Part shown: one piece after another, positions 53,873-61,812 of the stretch
Layout of the letters: the number at the start of each line of letters is the position of its first letter
How positions within the stretch are numbered: the stretch's first letter is position 1
Assembly (NCBI RefSeq): GCF_001552635.1
Contig: NZ_BCRO01000019.1
Location: 186,001-250,000, forward strand
Reading direction: 5' to 3'
Length of the DNA: 64,000 nucleotides
DNA from: Actinomadura hibisca NBRC 15177
Lineage (GTDB): Bacteria > Actinomycetota > Actinomycetes > Streptosporangiales > Streptosporangiaceae
Program-made: the position numbers and the translations under genes
Notes under the pieces: model-generated
Databases searched by the model: none
Seen by the model: the letters and a program-made list of their open reading frames with translations, nothing else
Told to the model about the DNA's origin: nothing

Positions 53873-53895
53873 GAGTGGGACGGGGTTAGAGCGTG

Positions 53896-53934
53896 AACGT
53901 GCCCCCGATCGCCTGGGGCGATCGGGGGCACGTT
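53896..53934. terminator. Bidirectional terminator, 18-bp perfect stem
   Basis: AACGTGCCCCCGATCGCC (53896-53913) pairs perfectly with 53917-53934 around TGG, between convergent genes. It is one of the longest perfect stems in the window. Confidence 0.85.
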
Positions 53935-53942
53935 GTGAGAGT

Positions 53943-53990
53943 GCTGGGGTCTCGCGTCAGCGGTGCGTTGTAGGGGCTGGGGTCTCGCGT
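53943..53990. repeat. 15-bp direct repeat in the convergent gap
   Basis: GCTGGGGTCTCGCGT occurs at 53943-53957 and 53976-53990, 33 bp apart, right after the terminator and just before the end of the peptidase gene. Its role is unknown. Confidence 0.5.
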
Positions 53991-54002
53991 TAGAGGAGGG
54001 CT

Positions 54003-55517
54003 CTAGAACCTCGGGTTGGTCGGGGGTGTGCGGCGGGTGCGCATTTCGGTGTAGTCCGGCATCACGGCCGGGCAGTGTGCGCCCTTCGCCGGGAGGCGGC
54101 CCGTCAGCAGGTAGGCGTCCACCGCCTTGCGGGAGCACGGGCTCAGTGAGTACGCGCGGTGGCCGCCGCCGTCGTAGGTCAGCAGCCGCGAGCCCGGGAT
54201 CTGCCGGTTCACGCCCACCGCCCACGGGTGCACCGTCGCCGGGTCGCCCAGGCCGTTCACGATCAGCACCGGCGGCACGCCCTTGATCCGGTACGGGCGT
54301 TGCGGGTCGGTGGCCTTGCTGCCCAGGCAGGAGGTGATCGGCTCCCAGCCCAGCGGGCTGATCCGGATGTGCGGGGCCGCCTTGCGGGTCTCCCGCTTGA
54401 CCGCCGCCATCGCCTTGCCGTCGCGGATCGGGAACGACCAGTCGCTGCACATGATGCCCGCGAACAGGCCGTCCGGCGTCGGGTCCACGGCCGCCGCCTT
54501 GACGGTCTTGGGCTTCTGGCGGTTCAGCTCGCGCAGTTCCTCGCTGAGCTGCGCCCACGAGATCGGGTCGTACAGCGACACCCGGATCATCTGGGCGAGC
54601 CCCGGCACGCGCAGCGGCGTCTTCGGCGCGCCGATCTCGTGCAGGGTGCCGCGCTCGGCGCGCAACATCAGCGCGTCCAGCACCTTGATCGGGTCCTTGC
54701 CGCGCAGCCCGCAGTACTTGGAGGTGGGGCACCACTTCGCGAACTGCTTGTAGGCGGTCTCCAGGCCGCGCGTCTCGTCCACCAGGAAGCGGGTCGCGCC
54801 CGTGACGCTGTGGTCCATGGTGCTGTCCAGGGCCAGGCGCTGGACGCGGCCGGGGAACATCTCGGCGTAGCGCTGGCCCAGCCAGGTGCCGTAGGAGACG
54901 CCGTAGTAGGACACCTTGCGCGCGCCGAGCGCGGCGCGGATCGCGTCCATGTCGCGCGCGACGCTGCCCGCGCCCAGGAAGTCGTACAGCGGGCCGGTCT
55001 TCTTGCGGCACGACTGGCGCAGCTTCACCTGGTAGGCGGTCAGCTTGTTCAGCTCGGCCTGGTTGCGCGGGTGGAGCGACGGGCGCGGGCCCACCTTGGC
55101 GCACCTGACGGGCGTGCTGGCCCCGACGCCGCGCGGGTCGAACCCGACGATGTCGTAGCGCTGGCGGATCTGCTTGGACAGCTCGCCGCGGTCGAGCGCG
55201 AAGTCGACCCCGGAGCCGCCGGGGCCGCCGGGGTTGACGAACAGCGTGCCGAGGCGCTTGTCGGGCTGGGTGGCGCGGGCGCGCGCGACCGCGATCTTGA
55301 TGGTGCCGCGCTTGGGGTGCGCCCAGTCGATCGGCACGGTCAGCTTGCCGCACTGCACGGTGCGGTCGTCGGGGCAGGCGCGCCAGGTGATCTTCTGAGC
55401 GGCGGCGGCGACGACGGGAGCGGCGGGCGCGGCCTGCGCCGGGCCCGAGCCGAGGATCGCGGCGGTCAGGGTGGCGGCGCCGAACAGGACTCCGGCCGTG
55501 CGGCCCTTGCGAGTCAC
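54003..55517 (-). CDS. Secreted tripeptidyl aminopeptidase-like hydrolase (S33 / TAP family)
   Basis: A 504-residue exported alpha/beta hydrolase of the Streptomyces TAP/Slp type. Signal peptide to about AQA (residue 29). Nucleophile motif YYGVSYGTWLG, oxyanion loop NPGGPGGSG, acid in NGLGDPATVHPWA and histidine in DGGGHRAY. The C-terminal TAP-like domain has the conserved cysteines (SPCSRKAVDAYLLTGRLP). It removes tripeptides or similar from protein N-termini outside the cell. Confidence 0.92.
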   Translation of the reverse strand: MTRKGRTAGVLFGAATLTAAILGSGPAQAAPAAPVVAAAAQKITWRACPDDRTVQCGKLTVPIDWAHPKRGTIKIAVARARATQPDKRLGTLFVNPGGPGGSGVDFALDRGELSKQIRQRYDIVGFDPRGVGASTPVRCAKVGPRPSLHPRNQAELNKLTAYQVKLRQSCRKKTGPLYDFLGAGSVARDMDAIRAALGARKVSYYGVSYGTWLGQRYAEMFPGRVQRLALDSTMDHSVTGATRFLVDETRGLETAYKQFAKWCPTSKYCGLRGKDPIKVLDALMLRAERGTLHEIGAPKTPLRVPGLAQMIRVSLYDPISWAQLSEELRELNRQKPKTVKAAAVDPTPDGLFAGIMCSDWSFPIRDGKAMAAVKRETRKAAPHIRISPLGWEPITSCLGSKATDPQRPYRIKGVPPVLIVNGLGDPATVHPWAVGVNRQIPGSRLLTYDGGGHRAYSLSPCSRKAVDAYLLTGRLPAKGAHCPAVMPDYTEMRTRRTPPTNPRF

Positions 55518-55630
55518 GAAGAGGGACTCCCTGTCTGCGGGGGGAACATGGGATCAGGGAGATCCTGGTGACGCGAGGTCACGATTGAGTCATCTTCTAG
55601 GATGTTTGTTCACTCGACCCGGGAGGCCGG

Positions 55631-55861
55631 ATGAACAAGCGGCGGATCGTTCTGCTGGCGGGCGCCGTCGCGGCGGCGGGCGCGGCGGTCGTGGGGTTCG
55701 CGACCGCGGGCCAGGCCGATCGCGAACGCGAGGAGCCCTCCGGCGCGGTGGTGCACGAGGTGCCCGCCGAGGAGGCTCAGGACGCGGCGGAGTACTGGAC
55801 CGAGAAGCGGATGCGCGAGGCCCAGCCCATGCCGATGCCCGAGGCGCCGGAGAACCCCTGA
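55631..55861 (+). CDS. Small exported protein resembling a protease propeptide
   Basis: A 76-residue protein with an uncleaved or cleaved signal segment (RRIVLLAGAVAAAGAAVVGF) and an acidic 50-residue remainder. Its end reads QDAAEYWTEKRMREAQPM, which matches the prosegment of the trypsin-like protease encoded next door (DPAAVKKYWTASRIKAAKPL) at YWT--R--A-P. The protein therefore looks like a free-standing propeptide, perhaps an inhibitor or folding helper. It converges with the protease gene across a terminator and is divergent from the aminopeptidase gene. Confidence 0.7.
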   Translation: MNKRRIVLLAGAVAAAGAAVVGFATAGQADREREEPSGAVVHEVPAEEAQDAAEYWTEKRMREAQPMPMPEAPENP

Positions 55862-55870
55862 CGAACGGGG

Positions 55871-55904
55871 AACGCCCCGCGGACCGTGTGGTCTGCGGGG
55901 CGTT
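55871..55904. terminator. Bidirectional terminator between the small exported protein and the protease
   Basis: AACGCCCCGC (55871-55880) pairs with 55895-55904; the stem continues through one G-U and three more pairs to a 6-nt loop, and T residues follow. Confidence 0.8.
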
Positions 55905-55923
55905 TCGCGTCGCGTGGGGAAGG

Positions 55924-57018
55924 TCAGTACGCGATGGCGCGGTAGACGTTCACCGCGGCCGTGCCGTGGTACGGCGAGTTCATCTGCAGGGTGCGCAGGC
56001 TGTGGGTGCTGTTGACGCCCACGATCCGGCCGAGGCCGTTGCGCTGCATGCCGTAGATCCACGGGCCGCCGGACGCGCCGTTGCCCATCGAGCACCACAT
56101 GCCGAGGCCGACGCTGCCGCCGCCGTAGTTCACGCCGAAGGTCTTGCCGGAGCAGTACCAGAGGCGGTTGCTGTTCATCGCCTTCTTCGACGGCAGCGCG
56201 CGGGCCGGGTACCCGAAGCTGTACATCGGGTAGGCGCGCTTCTTGTAGCCGAAGGTGTAGCCCTGGCTGCCGGTGTAGTACTGGATGCCCTGGCCGCGGT
56301 ACTTCTTCACCGTGAAGCCGGCGATGTCGTAGCGCAGGTCGCCCTTCTTGGTCCAGCCCTCCAGCGCGACCAGGCGGTCGGCGACCCAGGAGCCGTAGGA
56401 CTTGCCGTCCTTGTAGTCCGGGCGGAACATCACGTACTTGGCGAACCCGGCCCGGCCGCCGCTGCCCGAGTGCAGGCAGTGCGCGGCCGTCCAGACGGTG
56501 CGCTTGTTCCTGGAGCTGATGACCGTCGCCGAGCAGGTGTACTGCCGGTTGCGGTTGTCGACGCCGAACAGCTTGCCGGTGGTGCGCGCCGGCGGCTTGC
56601 CGTGCCTGGTCCACTGCCGCGCGGTCTTGACGGCCTGGGCCGAGTACCCGGCGCTCTGGGAGGTGAGCGCCTCGGGGGCGTCCTCGGGCAGGGTCGGGGC
56701 GCCGGCGGCGTACTGCTCGGCGCTCTGCGCCGACAGTTGCGAGGCGGCGGCCGGGGCGGCGTTGACGTTCTTGGGCGTCAGCGGCTTGGCGGCCTTGATG
56801 CGCGAGGCGGTCCAGTACTTCTTGACCGCCGCGGGGTCCTGCGTGACCGACAGGACGTCGGGCCGGGCGTTGGGGTCGGCCGTGGCCTTGGCGCCGACCG
56901 GCGCGGCCTGCTTGGCCGGAGCGTCATCGGCGGTGACCACGACGGCCACGCCGGAAGCGGCCGCGACGGTGCCGAGAGCAGCGCCCGCGATGAGGAGGCG
57001 AGGCGTTGAAAGACGCAA
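55924..57018 (-). CDS. Secreted trypsin-like serine protease with propeptide
   Basis: About 364 residues. Signal peptide LRLSTPRLLIAGAALGTVAA, a prosegment containing the YWT--RI-AAKPL motif, and an S1-type catalytic domain: TAAHC (His), LRYDIAGF (Asp) and GASGGPW (Ser). Extra cysteines (QYTCSA, LWYCSG, GMWCSM) suggest disulfides. The TTG start at 57016-57018 follows GGAAGG by 9 bases; the frame is open to 57075 and a longer, basic N-terminus cannot be excluded. Confidence 0.88.
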   Translation of the reverse strand: MRLSTPRLLIAGAALGTVAAASGVAVVVTADDAPAKQAAPVGAKATADPNARPDVLSVTQDPAAVKKYWTASRIKAAKPLTPKNVNAAPAAASQLSAQSAEQYAAGAPTLPEDAPEALTSQSAGYSAQAVKTARQWTRHGKPPARTTGKLFGVDNRNRQYTCSATVISSRNKRTVWTAAHCLHSGSGGRAGFAKYVMFRPDYKDGKSYGSWVADRLVALEGWTKKGDLRYDIAGFTVKKYRGQGIQYYTGSQGYTFGYKKRAYPMYSFGYPARALPSKKAMNSNRLWYCSGKTFGVNYGGGSVGLGMWCSMGNGASGGPWIYGMQRNGLGRIVGVNSTHSLRTLQMNSPYHGTAAVNVYRAIAY

Positions 57019-57177
57019 CTGGTGCTGCCTTCCGTGAAGGGGGGAGCGTTCCGGACGGTTGGAGCGCACAGTCAACCGCGACCGGGAACCGGCGGCAACA
57101 TGAGTCTTTAGTTGGAAATGTCACCCAGGATGTTTCTGTGGTCGTCTGTCCGTAATTTGGCGGCCGGAACCGGCCGC

Positions 57178-57867
57178 TCAGCGGGTCGCGGTCTGGATCT
57201 CGGCGGCCCGCAGCGGCACCGACGCCGAGGCGGGCAACGCCCCGAAGCCGCCGCCCGGGGCGTCGCACGCGCCGGTGCACGTCCAGGAGACCTCGTAGTA
57301 CAACGTCGCCGTCACGGTGAACGCCCCCGCGCGCCGGTAGGTGTGCGCGCACGACGATCCGGTCATGCCCCTGCGGTAGGGCGTGCCGGGACCCTGGCAG
57401 GTCAGCGTGCCCTCGCCGGTGTCCCAGACCACGCGGGCGGGACGGCCGGTGACGGTGACCTCCTGGCCGTCCACGCCGACCCGGGCGGTGCGCGTGCGCC
57501 AGGCCGTCCCGTCGATCCACAGGTAGGTGCGCAGGCCGACCCACGTCCGGCGGGCGGGGCTGGTGCGCAGGCGCGGCGGCGGCAGCACGATCGCGTCGCG
57601 GGCCATCTCGGCGACCTGGGCGGTCGGCGTCCGCGCGGTCTGCTCGGCGGGCAGGGTGATGCAGTGGTCGGCTCCGCCGGTCGGCGCGCACATCGACTCG
57701 ACGCGGATGCTGGTCTCGGGTGGTGTCGCCCCGCCGCCGCCGGGCCGGGCGGGGGCGCGCGGGGCCGGAGCGGACGCGCCGATGGTGCACAACCAGCCGT
57801 TGCCCGGCGTGCAGTCCACGTCCGCCGGGGCCAGCAGGACGGCGGCGGTGAACGCGTCGATCAGCAT
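57178..57867 (-). CDS. Secreted beta-rich protein (copy 2, no kinase)
   Basis: A 229-residue protein with a short, weak signal segment (MLIDAFTAAVLLAPADV) and a C-terminal domain homologous to that of 46133-46849: WVGLRTYLWIDGT, RVVWDTGEGTLTCQG, CAHTYRRAGAFTVTATLYY, VSWTCTGACDAPGGG and AEIQTATR. It overlaps the upstream lipoprotein-like gene by 7 bp. The same two genes stand together in copy 1, so the pair is a conserved module. No kinase gene follows here; the next gene downstream is the trypsin-like protease. Confidence 0.78.
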   Translation of the reverse strand: MLIDAFTAAVLLAPADVDCTPGNGWLCTIGASAPAPRAPARPGGGGATPPETSIRVESMCAPTGGADHCITLPAEQTARTPTAQVAEMARDAIVLPPPRLRTSPARRTWVGLRTYLWIDGTAWRTRTARVGVDGQEVTVTGRPARVVWDTGEGTLTCQGPGTPYRRGMTGSSCAHTYRRAGAFTVTATLYYEVSWTCTGACDAPGGGFGALPASASVPLRAAEIQTATR

Positions 57868-58385
57868 CGCGGATCGCGCGGGTGGACGATCCTGGCGACC
57901 TTCCAGCCGCCCGGCGTGCGCGCCATGCTCACGTAGAGCAGATAGCGCTGTGAGCGTGGGGGAGCGCCGACGCGGGTGGCTGTCTTCTTCCTGTAAGTCC
58001 ACAGGCCCGAGGTGGAGACGCAGTCGATGATGTCGGCCGTCCGGGCGCGCAGGGCCGCTACGCGCGGGCGCGGGACGGCGTGGCTCCGTTGGACCACACC
58101 GGCGCGGCGGTTGCGGCGCACTGCCGCCAGGAGGCGGGATGCCGCTTCGCTCGTCGCGACCGTTCGGATCTGCTTGGTGTCGTTGGTTTCCAGCGCGTGT
58201 TCCAGCACCTCGTGGAACAGCCGGTAGCGGGTGAGGACGGAGGCGGCATCCGTTGGGGCGGCCTCAGGGGGCGGTGGGGCGGGCGGGTTGGTGCCGCTGG
58301 GACGCAGGTCGCCCGACGCCCCGGCGGTCGGCGTGCAGGCGCCCGCGAGCAGGGCCGCCGCCGCGAGCGCACCGGTTCTCGTCAT
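57861..58385 (-). CDS. Lipoprotein-like partner (copy 2)
   Basis: A 174-residue protein with signal peptide and lipobox (ALAAAALLAGACTP), a Pro-rich spacer and a domain matching 46936-47592: VLTRYRLFHEVLEHALETND, ADIIDCVSTSGLW, GGWKVARIVHPRDPRC. Internal and terminal cysteines occupy the same places, suggesting a conserved disulfide. The start ATG is at 58383-58385; the frame is open further upstream. It probably acts outside the membrane with the following secreted protein. Confidence 0.78.
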   Translation of the reverse strand: MTRTGALAAAALLAGACTPTAGASGDLRPSGTNPPAPPPPEAAPTDAASVLTRYRLFHEVLEHALETNDTKQIRTVATSEAASRLLAAVRRNRRAGVVQRSHAVPRPRVAALRARTADIIDCVSTSGLWTYRKKTATRVGAPPRSQRYLLYVSMARTPGGWKVARIVHPRDPRC

Positions 58386-58505
58386 CGCTGAAGGTGTCCG
58401 TTCGTGTCCGTTCCGTCGTCGCCGCACGTTAGCGACGGGCACGCGCGGAGCGGGGCGGGACGGGCAAACGTCCGGAGATCACGGCTTCGCGCCGGTTTCC
58501 GGTGA

Positions 58506-59144
58506 TCAGGCGCGGCCGATGTCGGCGACCAGGTTGAACCCGAGCAGCAGGTCGAGGTGGACGAACGTCTCGATCTTCGCTCCCGGCGCGACGTCCGGAT
58601 CGGCGGCCAGCCGGTCCAGGGCCGCCAGGGCCGCCGGGGCGTCCAGATCGGCGGCGAGGGCGTCCTCCGCCTCGGCCGCGTGCGGACGGTCCAGCGGACG
58701 GCCCGGCGCGGCGGCCCACTGCGCGACTTGTTCCCGCCATCGATTCAGGCGGGCCTCCGCGCGCCCGAGACGGTCGGCGTCCAGGTGCAGAGGCTCGCCG
58801 TAGGGGATTTCCAGGATCGCCAGGCGCGTGTAGAGGGGGTCCGGCGCCGGTCCCGGGTCGCCGGTCTCGCACGGCACCACCAGGCCGTCGGAGCCCTCCG
58901 GCACGATCAGAAGGTCGTGCGCGCCGGTGTCCGTGGTCTCGAACGGCCGGATGTTGTAGTCGGTCCAGTCCCGGTCGGCGGCCGTCTCCGGCGCGACCGT
59001 CAGCAGGACGTGGTGCCGCCGCCGTTCGGCCACCCTGCGCAGCAGGTCGGCGACGACCAGCGCGCGAAGGCCCGCCCCGGCCGCGAGGTGGACCCGCAGC
59101 GGACGGCCCGGCGGCGGTTCGTAGGCTCCCAGTCGCAACGTCAT
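58506..59144 (-). CDS. Small CysRS/MshC-like protein lacking catalytic motifs
   Basis: A 212-residue protein. The N-terminal half (LRVHLAAGAGLRALVVADLLRR then VAERRRHHVLLT) aligns by eye with the first strand-helix of class I cysteinyl-tRNA synthetase or MshC, where the HIGH-type motif would be; here it is AGAGL. The C-terminal half (AEDALAADLDAPAALAALDRLA) resembles the CysRS helical part (DDLNTPAALA). No KMSKS motif and no zinc cysteines are seen. A degenerate synthetase paralogue is my best reading; function unknown. It follows the methyltransferase gene by 10 bp on the same strand. Confidence 0.5.
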   Translation of the reverse strand: MTLRLGAYEPPPGRPLRVHLAAGAGLRALVVADLLRRVAERRRHHVLLTVAPETAADRDWTDYNIRPFETTDTGAHDLLIVPEGSDGLVVPCETGDPGPAPDPLYTRLAILEIPYGEPLHLDADRLGRAEARLNRWREQVAQWAAAPGRPLDRPHAAEAEDALAADLDAPAALAALDRLAADPDVAPGAKIETFVHLDLLLGFNLVADIGRA

Positions 59145-59154
59145 GAGGACATCG

Positions 59155-59961
59155 TCACAGCACCGTGCCGGTGAGGTGCGGCCCCTCCGGCATCGGCGCG
59201 TTGCGGTCGGGTTTGCGGACGGCCGCGAACCGCAGCCGCACGTAGTCGGCGACCCAGCCCGACTCGCGGCGCAGCGCCGGGGCGGCCAGCTCGTTGACCC
59301 GCTCCAGAAGAGGCTCCACCAGCTCCGGCGGCACGTCCGCCAGCGCGCGCGGCGCGTACACGCGCACCCAGTCGGCCGCGCCGTTGGGCCCCTCCACCAT
59401 CCGGGACGGCCGGTCGGCGTGCTCCAGCAGCCGCACCGTGAACCCGCCCTCCTCCAGCCGCGCGGCGTACTCGGCCGGGCTCGGGAAGTACCAGGGCAGG
59501 TCCGGCTCGCCGAGCCCGAACACCCGCCAGGCCGTCTGCATCGCCACGATCAGCTCGGCGCAGTTGCCCGCGCCGCCGAGCTCGGCCACGAACCGGCCGC
59601 CGGGCCGCAGCGCGGCGCGCACCTGCGCGATCACCGCGTCCGGGTCCCGGGTCATCCAGTGCAGCGCCGCGTTGGAGGCCACCGCGTCGAACGCCTCGCT
59701 GGTGGTGAAGGTGTGCGCGTCGCCGACCGCGAACGACAGGCCCGGGTGCAGCGCGGCGGCCTGGGCGATCATCTCCGGCGCGCCGTCGATGCCCAGCACG
59801 TCGGCGCCGCGCTCGGCGATCTCCGCGCTGAAGGCGCCGGTGCCGCAGCCGAGGTCGATGACCTTCTCGCCGGGTTGCGGATCGAGCAGGTCGACCAGCG
59901 GCGCACCGTGCGCGGAGACGTACCCGAAGGCGGAGTCGTACGTCGTCACGGCCCAGTTCAC
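59155..59961 (-). CDS. SAM-dependent methyltransferase (trans-aconitate methyltransferase-like)
   Basis: A 268-residue class I methyltransferase. SAM motif VIDLGCGTGAFSAEIA, acidic motif II GIDGAPEMI, and LHWMTRDPDAVIAQVRAALRPGGRFVAELGG, which is typical of the trans-aconitate/Tam group. Substrate unknown. It is probably co-transcribed with the small synthetase-like gene downstream and divergent from the gene at 60089. Confidence 0.85.
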   Translation of the reverse strand: MNWAVTTYDSAFGYVSAHGAPLVDLLDPQPGEKVIDLGCGTGAFSAEIAERGADVLGIDGAPEMIAQAAALHPGLSFAVGDAHTFTTSEAFDAVASNAALHWMTRDPDAVIAQVRAALRPGGRFVAELGGAGNCAELIVAMQTAWRVFGLGEPDLPWYFPSPAEYAARLEEGGFTVRLLEHADRPSRMVEGPNGAADWVRVYAPRALADVPPELVEPLLERVNELAAPALRRESGWVADYVRLRFAAVRKPDRNAPMPEGPHLTGTVL

Positions 59962-60088
59962 GGTCGCAATTTATCCGATATTCCGTTCGACGCGCGGCGC
60001 CGGGCGGGGTCGAGGCCGATCGGTGATCTGTCTCACTGCGCGCCCCGCCGGTGCCGCCGGGCCGCGCGCGCCCGCGTACCGTCGTGCC

Positions 60089-60445
60089 ATGAGCGGGGAG
60101 AAGAGCACACGCGCCGAGGTCCGGATCGTCGGAGCCGAGCGGCCCGGCGGCCTGGAACTGCGCACCCTCGGCCTGGCCGAGCGCGGCCTGCCCGAGCTGC
60201 GCGCCACCGGCCTGCCGCCCTACCTGGGGCAGGGCTGGGCGCAGGTGCTCGGCCTGGTCGCCCAGCGCATGGCCGCAAGCGGCCTGAACGGTCCCGCCCG
60301 GCTGGAGCTGGGCGACGGCGTCGCGGTGCTGCTGGCCGCCGACAAGGGCGGCCTGGCGGTGCTGCCGCCGCCCGACCACGGCGGCCGGGTGGACGACTGG
60401 CGGCGCGAGCTGCTGGTCCGGCTTTTCCCGGAAGCGAGTGTTTAG
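60089..60445 (+). CDS. Small protein of unknown function
   Basis: A 118-residue soluble protein (LELRTLGLAERGLPELRATGLPPYLG, RLELGDGVAVLLAADKGGLAVLPPPDH). No signal peptide or known motif. The internal order suggests a single alpha/beta domain. The ATG at 60089 lacks a good Shine-Dalgarno sequence. It is divergent from the methyltransferase gene. Confidence 0.65.
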   Translation: MSGEKSTRAEVRIVGAERPGGLELRTLGLAERGLPELRATGLPPYLGQGWAQVLGLVAQRMAASGLNGPARLELGDGVAVLLAADKGGLAVLPPPDHGGRVDDWRRELLVRLFPEASV

Positions 60446-60496
60446 CGAGGGACGCTTCCATTAGGCTCCGGGGCGACTTCTGCCCCGTGAGGAGCC

Positions 60497-60598
60497 GTGG
60501 TGCCGCCGACCGACACCCAGACCCAGGAGCCGCAGGCCGTCGTGCCGCGGCCGTCGCGCGGAGCGCTGGGGTGGGGCGTCGCGATCGTTCTTCGCTGA
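60497..60598 (+). CDS. 33-codon small ORF, possible gene remnant or leader peptide
   Basis: GTG GTG CCG CCG starts directly after GAGGAG and runs 33 codons to TGA, 16 bp before the next gene. The peptide VPPTDTQTQEPQAVV then PRPSRGALGWGVAIVLR looks like the N-terminus of a membrane protein that breaks off at the start of its first helix. It may be a truncated gene or an upstream ORF that couples translation to the gene at 60615. Confidence 0.4.
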   Translation: MVPPTDTQTQEPQAVVPRPSRGALGWGVAIVLR

Positions 60599-60614
60599 CC
60601 GTCGAGAGGACGCC

Positions 60615-61760
60615 ATGGCCGCCCCCAAGAAGCCTTCCCGGCAGTCGAAGCAGGAAGCGAACAGGCAGCGCGCCGCGCAGCGGGAGAGCGAGGCGCTCGG
60701 CCTGCCGCCGCAGGAGTTCCGGCCGCCGCGCCGGATGCTGGTCTGGGTCGTGCCGTGCTTGCTGGTCTGCGTCGCGATGGTCGTGGTCGCCGTGGTGTAC
60801 CGGGGTTACGGGCGGTTCACGCTGTTCGGCTTCGGCATCGTCGGCGCGCTGTACTACGTGCGGCTGGCCAGCCTGCTGGTGAACGGCTTCGTCCGCGTCG
60901 GGCCTACCGGGATGGTCCACAAGCTGCACAGCAGCGAGCGCGAGGCCAAGTGGAAGCAGGTGCGGGGGCTGGAGGTCGTGACCACGCCGTTCGGGCGGCG
61001 GGTCATGGTGCGAATGGGCGGCGCCGGGGCCGCCGTGCCGCTGGCCGCGCTGCGCGAGGGGCTGCTGGCCCGCAGCGGCGACTTCGACGCCGAGGTCGGC
61101 GAGATCCAGCGGCGGAAGGTCGGGGGCAACCGGCTCAAGCCCACCACGCGCGCGGGCGCGGGCAAGGCCGCGGTGGTGGCGTGGCCGCTGGCCGCGCTGC
61201 TGGCCGTCCAGCTCGTCGAGCTGCCCTGGCAGGAGCCCTGGTGGCCCACCAACAAGGACGCCGCCGCCCTGCCGCACGCGTGCGCGGCGGTCGACGCCGG
61301 GACCGTGCGGCAGATGGTGCCCGGGGCCGTCCAGTCCGACGAGGCCCACCTGGACCGGGAGCCGTTCCAGACGTCGGGGTGCCGCTGGGCGGAGCCCGGC
61401 CGGGTCGCCGGGCTGGACCTCAGCCTGCACCGCTACTCCAGCGAGGGCATGAGCGGCGGCGTCGCCAACGCCAAGGACCGGATGCTGACCTACTCGCGCT
61501 CCTACGACAGCACCCCGGTGTCCGGCCTCGGGGACGCCGCCTGGCAGATCGCGCGGCCCGCCGACAGCACCACCAACAACGCCACCGGCACCGCCGCCGG
61601 GAGCGACGGCACGGCCGCCCGCAACGTCCAGCTCGCCGCCCGCCGCCGCAACGTCGTCGTGATCGTCGGGTACACCGCGCCGGCCTCCGACGGGCGGCGC
61701 GCTGAGGAGCGGGCGGCGGCCGTCGCGCGGGCCGCGCTGAGCCGGGTGTGGTTCGGCTGA
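60615..61760 (+). CDS. Membrane protein with PH-like and DUF3558-like regions
   Basis: A 381-residue protein. Basic N-terminus, two helices (about 40-90: LVWVVPCLLVCVAMVVVAVV and LFGFGIVGALYYVRLA), a PH-like beta region (VRVGPTGMVHKLHSSEREAKWKQV), a third helix (VVAWPLAALLAVQLVEL), then an outside domain with two cysteines (PHACAAVD, SGCRWAEP) and GLGDAAW that resembles DUF3558-type lipoprotein domains. Function unknown. The ATG has GAGAGGA upstream. The crotonase gene follows 52 bp later. Confidence 0.72.
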   Translation: MAAPKKPSRQSKQEANRQRAAQRESEALGLPPQEFRPPRRMLVWVVPCLLVCVAMVVVAVVYRGYGRFTLFGFGIVGALYYVRLASLLVNGFVRVGPTGMVHKLHSSEREAKWKQVRGLEVVTTPFGRRVMVRMGGAGAAVPLAALREGLLARSGDFDAEVGEIQRRKVGGNRLKPTTRAGAGKAAVVAWPLAALLAVQLVELPWQEPWWPTNKDAAALPHACAAVDAGTVRQMVPGAVQSDEAHLDREPFQTSGCRWAEPGRVAGLDLSLHRYSSEGMSGGVANAKDRMLTYSRSYDSTPVSGLGDAAWQIARPADSTTNNATGTAAGSDGTAARNVQLAARRRNVVVIVGYTAPASDGRRAEERAAAVARAALSRVWFG

Positions 61761-61812
61761 GCCGGGTTCCTAGAATCGGCTTCTAATCATTGGGCGCGAG
61801 AAGGGGCCGCAG

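Noticed and set aside
53896..53934. Long perfect inverted repeat as a mobile-element end
   Set aside because: It lies right after a stop codon between convergent genes with a 3-nt loop, and no transposase is near; a terminator explains it.
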